NCBI RefSeq assembly: GCF_012274275.1 | Contig: NZ_JAANZA010000002.1 | Location: 186,001-250,000, forward strand | DNA length: 64,000 bases | Direction: 5' to 3' | Source of the DNA: Cryobacterium sp. BB307 | GTDB taxonomy: Bacteria > Actinomycetota > Actinomycetes > Actinomycetales > Microbacteriaceae | Shown here: one piece after another, positions 18,285 through 27,289 of the stretch | Layout: each line of letters starts with the position of its first letter | Position numbering within the stretch: the stretch's first letter is position 1 | The notes under the pieces: generated by a model | What the model saw: only the letters and a program-made list of their open reading frames with translations | The model's database searches: none | What the model was told of the DNA's origin: nothing | Program-made: the position numbers and the translations under genes

Positions 18285-19592
18285 ATGTCAACGACGACCC
18301 CAGAAGTCCGCCAGCGCAGGTCTGTCATCGGTGCCTTCGCCGGCACCGCGATCGAGTGGTATGACTTCTACATCTTCGGCACCGCTGCTGCACTTGTTTT
18401 CGGCAAGGTGTTCTACCCCGAGATCGATCCTGCGGCCGCACTGATGGCATCCTTCGCCACGTTCTGGGTCGGCTTCCTCGCGCGTCCGCTCGGCGGTTTC
18501 ATCTTCGGTCACTTCGGTGACAAGTTCGGTCGCAAGAACACCCTCGTCGTCACGCTCGTGCTGATGGGGGCGGCCACGACGCTGATCGGTGTGCTTCCCG
18601 GCTATGCCCAGATCGGGCTTGCGGCACCCATCCTGCTGATCGTGCTGCGCGCCTGTCAGGGACTTGCCGTCGGCGGTGAGTGGGGTGGAGCAGTGCTTCT
18701 CGCCACCGAGAACGCCAAGGAGGGCAAGAAGGGCTCCGCGGGGGCCTGGGTGCAGCAGGGATCACCGGCCGGTTCCATCCTTGCCACGCTGATCTTCCTT
18801 CTCGTCGGCCAGCTGCCGAACGAGGCGTTCCTGAGCTGGGGTTGGCGCATTCCGTTCCTGCTCTCCGCAGTGCTGGTCGTCGTCGGGCTCATCATCCGCC
18901 TGAAGGTGGAAGAGTCCGAGGACTTCGTCAAGGCGCGCGAGAAGAAGCAGGTCGTCAAGGTCCCGCTCGTCGAGGTCTTCCGGTATTCGCCGTCGCTGGT
19001 GCTGTTCGGCGTCATCGCATCGGTGCTCGGCATCTCGATCGCCTACTTCACCAACACCTTCCTGCTCGCCTGGACGACCGGCGAGCTGGGCATCGAACGC
19101 CAGATCATGCTCAACATCCTGCTCGGCACCGCGATCCTGCAGTTCATCTGGCAGCCGATTGCCGCGCGCATCGCCGAGAAGATCGGCGCGATGAAGGTCA
19201 TGATCGGCGGGCTGCTGTTCAACCTGGTGCTGACCATCCCGTTCTTCATGGCCATCCAATCGGCCAGCGTGCCGCTGATCGCCATCATGCTCGGCCTGAC
19301 CATCATCGGCGGCACCGCGTACTACGCGATGCTCGCCACCTTCCTGGCAAGCGCGTTCCCCCCACACGTGCGGTACACCGGCGTCTCGGCCGCCTACCAG
19401 ATCTGTGCCACCATCTTCGGCGGCTCGACTCCGCTGCTGGCTCAGGGCATCCTCACCGCTTCCGGCGGCAGCGCGTGGGCGGTCGCAGCTCTCTACGGCG
19501 GGTTCGTGATCATCACGATCCTGGGCGTGCTGGGACTGAACTCCCGAATCAAGAGCCGCTCCGCCAAGGAGGCACAGACCGTTGCGGCCTGA
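18285..19592 (+). CDS. MFS transporter, metabolite:H+ symporter type
   Basis: 435-residue, 12-helix major facilitator of the MHS group (relatives of shikimate, citrate and proline-betaine transporters). Signatures are GTAIEWYDFYIFGTAAAL in helix 1, RPLGG, the GDKFGRKNTL loop between helices 2 and 3, and RACQGLAVGGEWGGA. These proteins import small organic acids or zwitterions with protons. The start ATG at 18285 is preceded by AGAAAGAG and gives a normal cytosolic N-terminus. The gene overlaps the amidohydrolase gene, whose product probably acts on the imported compound. The substrate is not determinable. Confidence 0.9.
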   Translation: MSTTTPEVRQRRSVIGAFAGTAIEWYDFYIFGTAAALVFGKVFYPEIDPAAALMASFATFWVGFLARPLGGFIFGHFGDKFGRKNTLVVTLVLMGAATTLIGVLPGYAQIGLAAPILLIVLRACQGLAVGGEWGGAVLLATENAKEGKKGSAGAWVQQGSPAGSILATLIFLLVGQLPNEAFLSWGWRIPFLLSAVLVVVGLIIRLKVEESEDFVKAREKKQVVKVPLVEVFRYSPSLVLFGVIASVLGISIAYFTNTFLLAWTTGELGIERQIMLNILLGTAILQFIWQPIAARIAEKIGAMKVMIGGLLFNLVLTIPFFMAIQSASVPLIAIMLGLTIIGGTAYYAMLATFLASAFPPHVRYTGVSAAYQICATIFGGSTPLLAQGILTASGGSAWAVAALYGGFVIITILGVLGLNSRIKSRSAKEAQTVAA

Positions 19593-21237
19593 GGTCATCT
19601 TCCACAACGGCCGTATCGCCACGGGTGACCCTCGTCAACCCGAAGCCGAACGGATGGCCGTCCTTGGAGGGCGCATCGTGGCCTTTGACGAACAGGTCGG
19701 CGAGGCGAGCGCTGATCGGGTCATCGACCTGGGTGGGGCGCGGGTTGTCCCCGGCTTCCACGACGCCCACTACCACCTGTCGTTGACCGGTCAGCGGCTG
19801 GCGATGCTGGACGTCAGGCCGAGTGCGGTCAGCACTCTGGACGACTTCTACGCGAAGCTGCGCGAGTACGCGGCAGGCCTGCCTGCGGATGCCTGGGTGA
19901 AGGCGTCCGGCTACGACCAGAACATTCTCGGGGCGCACCCGACGGCGGAGGCCATCGACGCCGTCGTGGGGGGTCGCCCCGCCTACATCGAGCACGTGTC
20001 GGCGCACATGCTGGTCGCCAACACCGCGGCGTTCGAGCTGGCAGGCTACGCGGGCCGAGTCGGGGTGCCCGACTTCCCCGGCGGACACGTCGAGCGCGAC
20101 GCCGATGGGCGTGCGGTCGGCCTTCTGCAGGAGACGGCGGTGCAGGTCGTCTACCAGTTGACGCGCCCTCTCCAGCTCGACGAGGTGCAGCACAACCTGC
20201 AGCTCGCATCCGACCAAGCGGTCTCCTACGGGTTGACGAGCCTCACCGAACCCGGCCTCGGCTCGGTGCAATCACTGGGCAACTCGCCGGTCGACTTCCA
20301 CAGCTACCAGGTTGCGGTCGAGAACGGCACCATCCGCCCGCGGATGACTGTGATGCCGTTCATCAACACCTTCCACGCCATCGACGGCATGCGCGAACGA
20401 GACTGGTTCGGGCTCGATCTGGGCATCCGCACCGGCCTGGGCGACGACCGCCTGTCCGTCGGTCCGGTCAAGATCGTCTCGGACGGCTCACTCATCGGAC
20501 GCTCGGCCGCAGTGCACCACTGCTACCACGGCGAACCGGACAACTCCGGGTTCCTGCAGGTGGACGCGGAAGTGCTCCGGCGCAGCATCATCGACGCCCA
20601 CTCCTCCGGGTGGACGGTGGCAACCCACGCGATCGGCGACAGCGCCATCGATCATGTGATGGACGCGATGGAGGAAGCCCAGGCTCGGTTCCCGCGTGCC
20701 GGTGTCCGTCACCGGATCGAGCATTTCGCCATCGCAAGCGATGCGCAGGTGGAGCGTGCCGCGCGACTGGGGATCATTCCGGTTCCGCAGGGCGTGTTCA
20801 TCTCCGACTTCGGTGACGGCATCATCAGCGCGCTCGGAGACGATCGCGTTGACGGAACCTACCGGATGGCCTCGCTGCTTCGCGCAGGCATCGTTGTGCC
20901 GGGGTCGACGGACTCGCCGGTCTCGGATGGCAACCCGCTGGTGAGCATCCACGACCTGGTGAACCGCCAGACGGCATCCGGGGTCCCCTTCGCGCCGGCG
21001 GAGCGTGTCAGCGTCGAGGATGCTGTGCGCGCCTACACCTATGGTTCCGCCTACGCGGTGGGCAAGGAGGGGAAGGTGGGAACACTGGCGACCGGCATGC
21101 TGGCCGACTTCGCGGTGCTCAGCGATGACATCTTCGCGGTCGAGAAGACCACTATCAAGGACCTCACCGTGACCGGCACCGTCATCGGCGGCGAGATCGT
21201 GTACGACCAGGGAGCATTCGCCGAGGCTGGCCGGTGA
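19582..21237 (+). CDS. Metal-dependent amidohydrolase (YtcJ/Amidohydro_3 type)
   Basis: 551-residue TIM-barrel hydrolase. The metal-binding HxH sits in PGFHDAHYHL, a histidine pair follows in ATHAIGDSAIDHVMDAM and RHRIEHFAI, and the late aspartate lies in STDSPVSDGNPL. The composite beta-sandwich formed by both termini is present. Family members hydrolyse amide or formamide bonds, commonly in N-substituted amino acids and related compounds. Start TTG, overlapping the transporter gene by 11 nt, with AAGGAGG 8 nt upstream. It overlaps the deacylase gene downstream by 4 nt, so the three proteins form one catabolic unit. Confidence 0.88.
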   Translation: MRPEVIFHNGRIATGDPRQPEAERMAVLGGRIVAFDEQVGEASADRVIDLGGARVVPGFHDAHYHLSLTGQRLAMLDVRPSAVSTLDDFYAKLREYAAGLPADAWVKASGYDQNILGAHPTAEAIDAVVGGRPAYIEHVSAHMLVANTAAFELAGYAGRVGVPDFPGGHVERDADGRAVGLLQETAVQVVYQLTRPLQLDEVQHNLQLASDQAVSYGLTSLTEPGLGSVQSLGNSPVDFHSYQVAVENGTIRPRMTVMPFINTFHAIDGMRERDWFGLDLGIRTGLGDDRLSVGPVKIVSDGSLIGRSAAVHHCYHGEPDNSGFLQVDAEVLRRSIIDAHSSGWTVATHAIGDSAIDHVMDAMEEAQARFPRAGVRHRIEHFAIASDAQVERAARLGIIPVPQGVFISDFGDGIISALGDDRVDGTYRMASLLRAGIVVPGSTDSPVSDGNPLVSIHDLVNRQTASGVPFAPAERVSVEDAVRAYTYGSAYAVGKEGKVGTLATGMLADFAVLSDDIFAVEKTTIKDLTVTGTVIGGEIVYDQGAFAEAGR

Positions 21238-22514
21238 CGACGGCAGAGCAGCGCCAGGCCATTCTCGACGCGGTGGATGCTGCGTTCGAGCGGCAGGTTG
21301 AATTCACCGCCGACCTCGTCGCCACACCGTCGCTGCGGGGACAGGAGGGGGCCGCCCAGGAGATCATGGCGGCCGCGTTCCAGGATGCCGGGCTCGCCCT
21401 GGATCGCTGGACGCTCGACCCGGAGGAGCTGGCGACCCATGAGGGGGCGGGTGCCGTTGCTGTGCCGTACGAGGACACCGAGGTGGTCGTCGGCACCTAC
21501 GAGCCGCGGCGCGAATCCGGTCGCAGCCTGATCCTGAACGGTCACATCGACGTCGTACCCACCGGTGCGGATCGGCTGTGGTCTCGCTCACCCTGGGACT
21601 CGGCCATTCACGATGGCTGGCTCTACGGTCGTGGGGCGGCGGACATGAAAGCCGGCCTGGTGGCCAACGTCTTCGCATTCACTGCGCTGCGGGCGGCCGG
21701 TCTGGCCCCCACCGCGCGCGTGCACCTTCAGTCGGTGCCAGAGGAGGAGAGCACCGGAAACGGAACCCTCTCGGCGCTGCAGCGCGGCTATCGCGCGGAT
21801 GCCGTCCTCATCTCGGAGCCGTCATCCGGCTCTCTGGTGCGCGCTCATGTCGGCGTGATCTGGTTTAAGGTCACCGTGCTGGGGCGCGCCGCGCACGCCT
21901 CGGAGATGTCGAACGGCATGAACGCCATCGACGCCGCCTATGCCGTGATCGGTGAGCTGAGGAAGATGGAGGAGGAGTGGAACCTGCAGGTTCCGGACTC
22001 CGAGCACTTCGGCGATCAGGAGCATCCGCTGAACCTGAACGTGGGAACCTTGCACGCGGGGGACTGGCCGTCGAGCGTTCCGGACTCCTGTGAGATCGGG
22101 TTCCGCGTCGCACTGCTTCCGGAGATGGATGTCGAAGCGTGCTGGCGGGACATTGTCGACCGCGTCGAGCGTCTCATGGCGCGCGAGCCGGCTCTGGAAG
22201 GCACAACAGCGCAGGTGGAGAAGCTCGGCTTCTTCTCGAACGGCTACGTGCTCGAGCCCGGCAGCGACGCCGAGGGCGTGCTGACCGACGTCCACGACTA
22301 CGTCAACGGCACAGCATTGGACGCGATCGCGCTGCCCGGCTATGTCGACAGCCGCTGCTATGGGCTGTACGCGGGCGTCCCCGCGCTGGTCTACGGGCCG
22401 CTCGGTGAGCGCCTGCACGGTGCCGACGAGCGCGTGAACATCGAGTCGATTCGGCAGGTGACGAAGACGCTTGCACTCTTCATCGCGGACTGGTGCGGGG
22501 TGGAGAGCGTCTAG
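21234..22514 (+). CDS. M20-family deacylase (ArgE/DapE-like)
   Basis: 426-residue zinc hydrolase of the ArgE/DapE/carboxypeptidase G2 group. Metal and catalytic motifs are NGHIDVVPTG, YGRGAADMKAG and SVPEEESTGN, with a dimerisation lid in the middle (about 190-310). The family removes acyl groups from N-acyl amino acids or cleaves dipeptides. The GTG start overlaps the amidohydrolase stop (GTGA), so translation is coupled. A consecutive amidohydrolase and deacylase suggests stepwise degradation of an N-acylated or ureido-type compound taken up by the MHS transporter; the exact compound is inference. Confidence 0.88.
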   Translation: MTTAEQRQAILDAVDAAFERQVEFTADLVATPSLRGQEGAAQEIMAAAFQDAGLALDRWTLDPEELATHEGAGAVAVPYEDTEVVVGTYEPRRESGRSLILNGHIDVVPTGADRLWSRSPWDSAIHDGWLYGRGAADMKAGLVANVFAFTALRAAGLAPTARVHLQSVPEEESTGNGTLSALQRGYRADAVLISEPSSGSLVRAHVGVIWFKVTVLGRAAHASEMSNGMNAIDAAYAVIGELRKMEEEWNLQVPDSEHFGDQEHPLNLNVGTLHAGDWPSSVPDSCEIGFRVALLPEMDVEACWRDIVDRVERLMAREPALEGTTAQVEKLGFFSNGYVLEPGSDAEGVLTDVHDYVNGTALDAIALPGYVDSRCYGLYAGVPALVYGPLGERLHGADERVNIESIRQVTKTLALFIADWCGVESV

Positions 22515-22585
22515 GCCGACGCTGACGCTCGACCCGCCGTGACCGGCGAGGCGGCTTGTCGTGCGCGTGGTGATTGAAATTCACA

Positions 22586-22655
22586 GGTTCTAAGCCGAGG
22601 ATTGCTACAGCGCCGCCGTGAGTGGCTGGCTATAGGCTGAGTGGTCGGTTCTAAG
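22586..22655 (+). promoter_or_regulatory. Repeat pair and -10 box before the MinD-like gene
   Basis: GGTTCTAAG occurs twice in the same orientation (22586-22594 and 22647-22655) around TATAGGCT (22631-22638), which contains TANNNT. The second copy runs into the AAGAAAGG ribosome binding site. The function of the repeats is unknown; they could be regulator half-sites. Confidence 0.3.
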
Positions 22656-22669
22656 AAAGGCACACCCCC

Positions 22670-23944
22670 GTGGCGATACAGGAGAAGCAGCCGGGCGACT
22701 CGCAACCCGTCGCCGACGACTACCCTGCCGGGTCGGAGCTGGACGAGTTGGCTGAGCCGGAATCGGATGATTTCGCGGCAGTCCTCCCGCATTCTCTCAC
22801 CATCGCGGTCAACCTCCCCGAGCAGGTGCACGTCGCCCCGGAGGAAGAGCGCGCCGTCGCGATCGACGAGCGACCGGCGGTCGACCCGGGCGGGCTCAGC
22901 CAGGTTGGCGCGGGAACCACCAGTGTCACGGTCGATACCCTGCCGGCCGATTCGGTCTACAGCAGGCGTGACCGGCTCAACGGCGAGGTCTCCGACAGTC
23001 CTGAGCCGGCCGCGATGCTCACCGCCGACCGCCTCATCGACACCCGCCGCACCAAACGGCCCAAGCCCGAGGGAGGCTGGCCCAAGTTCGTCTACAACGC
23101 GACCCTGCACGCTGTGAACCTCGGTGACTCGGCCAAGATCCGTGCGCGCAAGGCACTCGATGCGCGCATCGACCGCGAGTTCGAGGGGGGAGCGCGCTTC
23201 ATCCCGGTGCTGACCCGCAAGGGCGGTGTCGGCAAAACCACCATCACCGCCCTGCTCGGCATGGCGATGGCGGATGTCCGCGAGGACCGGGTGATCGCGA
23301 TCGACGCGAACCCCGACCGTGGCACGCTCGCAGAGCGCATCAACAAGCAGACCCGCTCGACGGTGCGGGATGTGGTCACCAAGGCAGCGTCGATTTCCAG
23401 CTTCAGCGACTTCACGACCCTGGTGTCGCGGGACGAGACCCGGCTGGACGTGCTCGCATCCGACACCGACCCGCTGCTCTCCGACGCGTTCGACGAGGAT
23501 GACTACAACGTCGTCGCCGACCTCGCCGCCCGGTACTACTCGATCGTGCTCACCGACTGCGGTACCGGCATCGTGCACTCGGTCATGCGTGCGACGATCC
23601 AGCGGGCGGACTCGATCGTCATCGTCTCCGGCGGAAGCGTTGACGAGGCGCGGCTCGCCTCCGAGACGCTCACCTGGCTGGAGGCGAACGGCTACGGCGC
23701 GCTCGTGAGGAACGCGGTCGTCGCGCTCAACACCGCGACGCAGGGCACCCAGATCGTGAAGCTCGAGGAGATCGAGGCGCACTTCCGGTCGCGCGTGCGC
23801 GAGATCGTGCGCATTCCCTATGACCCGCACCTTGCCGCCGGCTCGGCGATCAACTACCGGGTGCTCAAGCCGTTCACTCGCGAGTCAGCGCGTGAGCTCG
23901 CAGCGCTCGTGCTCGACGGCCTGCCTACGGGCAGGGGCGCCTGA
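22670..23944 (+). CDS. MinD/ParA-like ATPase with long disordered N-terminus (ESX-associated type)
   Basis: 424 residues in two parts. Residues 1-140 are acidic and low in complexity. Then KFVYNATLHAVNLGDSAKIR and a P-loop RKGGVGKTT (about 182-190) begin a MinD/ParA ATPase domain with AIDANPDRGTLAER. This architecture is characteristic of the MinD-like proteins encoded at type VII (ESX) secretion loci, where they are thought to help substrate handling. No eccC, eccD or WXG100 gene is present in the window, so the gene stands alone here. GTG start with AAGAAAGG upstream. It lies 4 nt before def. Function is unproven. Confidence 0.8.
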   Translation: MAIQEKQPGDSQPVADDYPAGSELDELAEPESDDFAAVLPHSLTIAVNLPEQVHVAPEEERAVAIDERPAVDPGGLSQVGAGTTSVTVDTLPADSVYSRRDRLNGEVSDSPEPAAMLTADRLIDTRRTKRPKPEGGWPKFVYNATLHAVNLGDSAKIRARKALDARIDREFEGGARFIPVLTRKGGVGKTTITALLGMAMADVREDRVIAIDANPDRGTLAERINKQTRSTVRDVVTKAASISSFSDFTTLVSRDETRLDVLASDTDPLLSDAFDEDDYNVVADLAARYYSIVLTDCGTGIVHSVMRATIQRADSIVIVSGGSVDEARLASETLTWLEANGYGALVRNAVVALNTATQGTQIVKLEEIEAHFRSRVREIVRIPYDPHLAAGSAINYRVLKPFTRESARELAALVLDGLPTGRGA

Positions 23945-23948
23945 GTCG

Positions 23949-24440
23949 ATGGCGGTTCGTGAGATCAGGGTCTTCGGCGACCCGGTGCTGAGAACTCCCA
24001 CGACGCCGGTGAACCCTGCCGACCCGGCAACCGCAGTGCTTGTCGCCGACCTCGTCGACACTGTTGAGCTTCCCGGCCGCGCCGGGGTCGCGGCGACCCA
24101 GATCGGCGTCGGAGCGCGAGCGTTCAGCTACAACGTCGACGGTGTCATCGGCTACATCCTGAACCCCGAGCTTGTCGAGGTCAGCGGCGAGCCCACGCTC
24201 GTCGACGAGGGCTGCCTGTCGGTGCCCGGCTTCTACTTCCCGCGGTTGCGGTATCCGTTCGCGCGGGTGAAGGGCGTCGACCTGGACGGCAACGAGCTCG
24301 AGCTGAGCGGCGAGGGACTGATGGCGCAGGCGTTGCAGCACGAGGTCGACCACCTGGACGGGAAGCTGTTCATCGAGGGTCTCGAGAAGGAGACCAAGCG
24401 CGAGGCGATGCGCCTCATCCGCGCCTCCGACTGGTTCTAA
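23949..24440 (+). CDS. def: Peptide deformylase
   Basis: Removes the N-formyl group from nascent proteins. The 163 residues contain all three motifs: GVAATQIG (46-53, a variant of GxGLAAxQ), EGCLS with the metal-binding Cys89, and HEVDH (131-135) with His131, Glu132 and His135. The Leu to Val change in the first motif is conservative. It follows the MinD-like gene by 4 nt and may share its promoter. A 20-bp perfect palindrome lies 17 nt after the stop codon. Confidence 0.96.
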   Translation: MAVREIRVFGDPVLRTPTTPVNPADPATAVLVADLVDTVELPGRAGVAATQIGVGARAFSYNVDGVIGYILNPELVEVSGEPTLVDEGCLSVPGFYFPRLRYPFARVKGVDLDGNELELSGEGLMAQALQHEVDHLDGKLFIEGLEKETKREAMRLIRASDWF

Positions 24441-24456
24441 CCCCCCGCCACCCAAA

Positions 24457-24514
24457 CGAGTCGGGAGTAGTTGCCCTTATGGCGGGTGCCAATTGGGCAA
24501 CTACTCCCGACTCG
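24457..24514. repeat. 20-bp perfect palindrome between def and fadD
   Basis: The left arm (24457-24476, CGAGTCGGGAGTAGTTGCCC) is matched exactly by its reverse complement at 24495-24514, around an 18-nt loop. It lies between the convergent def and fadD15-like genes. It would fold as a very stable hairpin on either transcript but lacks a T tract, so it is not a standard intrinsic terminator. A dispersed REP-like element or a bidirectional mRNA 3'-end structure are the main options. Confidence 0.85.
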
Positions 24515-24540
24515 ATGGTTGGGGTGCCGGACGCGGCGGG

Positions 24541-26367
24541 TCAGCTCGGCAGCGAGGTGCCCTCCGTGGCGGGTGCCTGGTTGTACAGCTCGTCGATCAC
24601 CGGAGCGAAGTCCTGCAGCACGATGTTGCGCTTGATGCTGAGCTTCGGCGTCAGGTGCCCGCTCGCCTCGGTGAAGTCGTTCTCGAGCACCACGAACTTG
24701 CGGATGGACTCGGCACGCGACACCCGGGTGTTCGCCTGGTCGACGATCGACTGGATCTCGGCGAGCACCCTGGGGTTCTTCGCGGCCTCGGCCATCGTCA
24801 TGGTCGCGTCCTCGCCGTTGTTGTTCAGCCAGACCGGGACCATCTCCGGGTCAAGCGTGATGAGCGCCGAGATGAACGGCCTCTGGTCGCCGACCACGAC
24901 AACCTGGCTGACGATCGGGTTGGAGCGGATCGGATCCTCAAGCACCGCGGGAGCGACGTTCTTGCCGCCGGCGGTGACGATCATCTCCTTCTTGCGGCCG
25001 GTGACCTGAACGTAGCCTTCGTCATCGATCGTGCCGATGTCGCCGGTCTTGAACCACTCGCCGTCGAACGTGTCGGCGGTGGCCTGCGGGTTCTTCCAGT
25101 AGCCGTCGAAGATGTTGACGCCCTTGCCCAGGATCTCGCCATCGTCGGCGATGCGCACCGAGCATCCGGGCAGCGGCGGGCCGACCTTGCCGATCTTGAA
25201 GTTCGACGGCAGGTTGACCGTGAGCGGGGCGGTGGTCTCGGTGAGTCCGTAGCCCTCCAGGATGGTCAGGCCCATGCTGCGGTAGAAGTGACCGAGGAAC
25301 AGGCCGAGCGGTGCCGAACCGGACACCGCGTACTGCGCACGTCCGCCGAGCACCTTCTTGATCTTCGAGTAAACGAGCTTGTCGAACAGCGCGAACTGCA
25401 GCTTGAGGCCGAGCGGGACCTTGCCGGCGTCGAGCGCCTTGGAGTGTTCCACCGCGACGTGCACAGCCTTGCGGAAGATCTTGCCCTTGCCGCCCGCTTC
25501 AGCCTTCTGCTCGGCCGAGTTGTAGACCTTCTCGAACACACGCGGCACAGCGAGAAGGAAGGTCGGCTGGAACGACTCGAGCGCGCTGACCAGCTTCTTG
25601 GTGTCCGGCTCGTGGCCAACCCGGACGCCGCCGTCGATGCACAGCACCGAGATGAAGCGCGCGAACACGTGAGCGAGCGTGATGAACAGCACTGTGCTCG
25701 AGTCGGTGTTCACGACCTCGGGGATCGCGCCTCGGGCGCTGCGGCTCGTCTCGTAGAAGTTCGAGTGGGTCAGCATGCAGCCCTTGGGCTTGCCGGTCGT
25801 GCCAGCGGTGTAGATGAGGGTCGCGAGGTCAGAGCCGACCGCGGCACTCCTGCGGGCCTCAAGTTCGTCGTCGCTGATGTCCTTGCCTGCGGCTGAGAGC
25901 TTGTCGATGTCGCCTAGGCCGAGCTGCCAGACATGCTTCACGTCGGGCAGGTCGGCGCGCACCTCGTCAACGCGCTGGAAGTGGTCAGCCGTCTCGACGA
26001 TCGCGGCGACCGATTCGGAGTCGCTCAGGATCCACTGGATCTGCGACGGCGACGAGGTCTCGTAGATCGGGACCATCACGGCGCCGGCGTACCAGATCGC
26101 GAAGTCGACGAGCGTCCACTCGTAGCTCGTCTTGGAGATGAATCCGATCTTGTCGCCGGCCTGGATGCCGGATGCGATGAGCCCCTTGGCGAGGGCCTTC
26201 ACCTGGTCGTGGAAGGCGGATGCGGTGACATTCGACCAACCGCCGTCGGCGGTCGGGAGCGAGAACAGCGCCAGGTTCGGGGTTTCCCGGACGCGGTCGA
26301 CGAGCAGGTCTGTCACGTTGGCCTGCGGGTTGGCGGGCACAACCGGGGGTGTGTCGAATTGATTCAC
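24541..26367 (-). CDS. Long-chain fatty acid--CoA ligase (FadD15-like)
   Basis: AMP-forming acyl-CoA synthetase of 608 residues, activating long-chain fatty acids for lipid synthesis or degradation. The AMP-binding P-loop reads YTAGTTGKPKG, the adenylate core has GYGLTETTAPL, and the C-terminal hinge carries GEWFKTGDIG followed by VTGRKKEMIV with the catalytic lysine region. Like other FadD15/FAA1-type proteins it has no signal peptide. The GTG start is supported by GGAG eight bases upstream. It is divergent from an acyltransferase gene, a pairing also seen in mycobacteria (Rv2187 with Rv2182c nearby), suggesting shared phospholipid acylation. Confidence 0.93.
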   Translation of the reverse strand: MNQFDTPPVVPANPQANVTDLLVDRVRETPNLALFSLPTADGGWSNVTASAFHDQVKALAKGLIASGIQAGDKIGFISKTSYEWTLVDFAIWYAGAVMVPIYETSSPSQIQWILSDSESVAAIVETADHFQRVDEVRADLPDVKHVWQLGLGDIDKLSAAGKDISDDELEARRSAAVGSDLATLIYTAGTTGKPKGCMLTHSNFYETSRSARGAIPEVVNTDSSTVLFITLAHVFARFISVLCIDGGVRVGHEPDTKKLVSALESFQPTFLLAVPRVFEKVYNSAEQKAEAGGKGKIFRKAVHVAVEHSKALDAGKVPLGLKLQFALFDKLVYSKIKKVLGGRAQYAVSGSAPLGLFLGHFYRSMGLTILEGYGLTETTAPLTVNLPSNFKIGKVGPPLPGCSVRIADDGEILGKGVNIFDGYWKNPQATADTFDGEWFKTGDIGTIDDEGYVQVTGRKKEMIVTAGGKNVAPAVLEDPIRSNPIVSQVVVVGDQRPFISALITLDPEMVPVWLNNNGEDATMTMAEAAKNPRVLAEIQSIVDQANTRVSRAESIRKFVVLENDFTEASGHLTPKLSIKRNIVLQDFAPVIDELYNQAPATEGTSLPS

Positions 26368-26481
26368 GGTAGCTCCTTCGGCACCGGGCGGGTCAGTGCA
26401 ATCACTCTATATGGTGCTGACGCGCGGGGGAGCGACCCCCGTTGTGGTCGCCACGGCGCCTACGGGCCCGCTCTGTGCGGC

Positions 26482-26487
26482 TATTCT
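26482..26487 (+). promoter_or_regulatory. -10 box of the acyltransferase gene
   Basis: TATTCT (TANNNT) lies 30 nt upstream of the ATG at 26518 in the 150-nt divergent region shared with the fadD gene. On the opposite strand TATAGA near 26408-26415 is a candidate -10 box for fadD. No strong -35 elements are visible. Confidence 0.3.
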
Positions 26488-26517
26488 TGTCGGGTTCGCA
26501 CGTTGAGAGGTTCGAAG

Positions 26518-27207
26518 ATGTTCTACTGGCTGATGAAGAACCTGATCGTCGGGCCGATCGTTCGCACCTCGTTCCGTCCGTGGGTCACCGGCCACGAGAA
26601 CATCCCGCGCACGGGCCCGGTGATCATGGCGAGCAACCACCTGTCGTTCATCGACTCGATCTTCCTCCCGCTCATGATGGATCGTCGCATCACCTTCCTC
26701 GCCAAGAGCGACTACTACACGGCGCGCGGGATCAAGGGCTGGTTCATCAAGAACTTCCTCAAGGCCGCCGGGATGCTGCCGATCGACCGCTCGGGCGGGA
26801 AGGCATCCGAAGCCTCTCTGCGCACCGGTTTGAGCGTGCTCGCCAAGGGCGAGGTGCTCGGGATCTACCCGGAGGGCACCCGCAGCCCCGACGGCCGGCT
26901 CTATCGCGGCCGCACCGGCGTCGCGCGGATGATTCTCGAGGGCGGCGTGCCGGTGGTCCCGGTGGCGATGATCGACACCGAGAAGGTCATGCCGATCGGG
27001 CAGCGACTGCCCAAGGTGCGCCGCGTCGGAATCATCATCGGCGAGCCCCTCGACTTCTCCCGGTTCGACGGCCTGGAGAGTGACCGGTTCATCCTGCGCT
27101 CGGTCACCGACGAGATCATCTACGAGCTGGCTCGCCTGAGCGGCCAGGAGTACGTCGACGTGTATGCGAGCACCGTCAAAGAGAAGGCCGCCAGCCTGAG
27201 CCGCTAG
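26518..27207 (+). CDS. 1-acyl-sn-glycerol-3-phosphate acyltransferase family protein (PlsC-like)
   Basis: 229-residue acyltransferase that probably acylates lysophosphatidate or another lysolipid at the membrane. The catalytic HX4D motif is NHLSFID, the substrate-binding block is YPEGTRSPDGRLYRGRTG, and a further conserved segment reads VPVVPVAMIDTEK. One N-terminal hydrophobic helix (MFYWLMKNLIVGPIV) may anchor it. The ATG has weak GAAG spacing upstream. It is followed by aroG, as in Rv2182c to Rv2178c of mycobacteria. Confidence 0.92.
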   Translation: MFYWLMKNLIVGPIVRTSFRPWVTGHENIPRTGPVIMASNHLSFIDSIFLPLMMDRRITFLAKSDYYTARGIKGWFIKNFLKAAGMLPIDRSGGKASEASLRTGLSVLAKGEVLGIYPEGTRSPDGRLYRGRTGVARMILEGGVPVVPVAMIDTEKVMPIGQRLPKVRRVGIIIGEPLDFSRFDGLESDRFILRSVTDEIIYELARLSGQEYVDVYASTVKEKAASLSR

Positions 27208-27289
27208 GCTGTTGGTGGCCATTAGAGCCCTTCCCTCCGCTGCGCCGTCGCAGCATTTTCCAATCCCTCTGCCCTTTAAGGAGCGTCCC

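Noticed and set aside
24457..24514. Palindrome as a classical intrinsic terminator
   Set aside because: The stem is suitable, but no run of T follows either arm, so the standard signal is incomplete.
24479..25009. Frame starting inside the loop of the def-fadD palindrome
   Set aside because: It runs antisense through the well-supported fadD gene, and its ATG has no ribosome binding site.
27212..27289. GTG at 27212 as the start of aroG
   Set aside because: It lies 5 nt after the previous stop with no ribosome binding site, and the added 26 residues are low-complexity. GTG 27290 has AAGGAG six bases before it.
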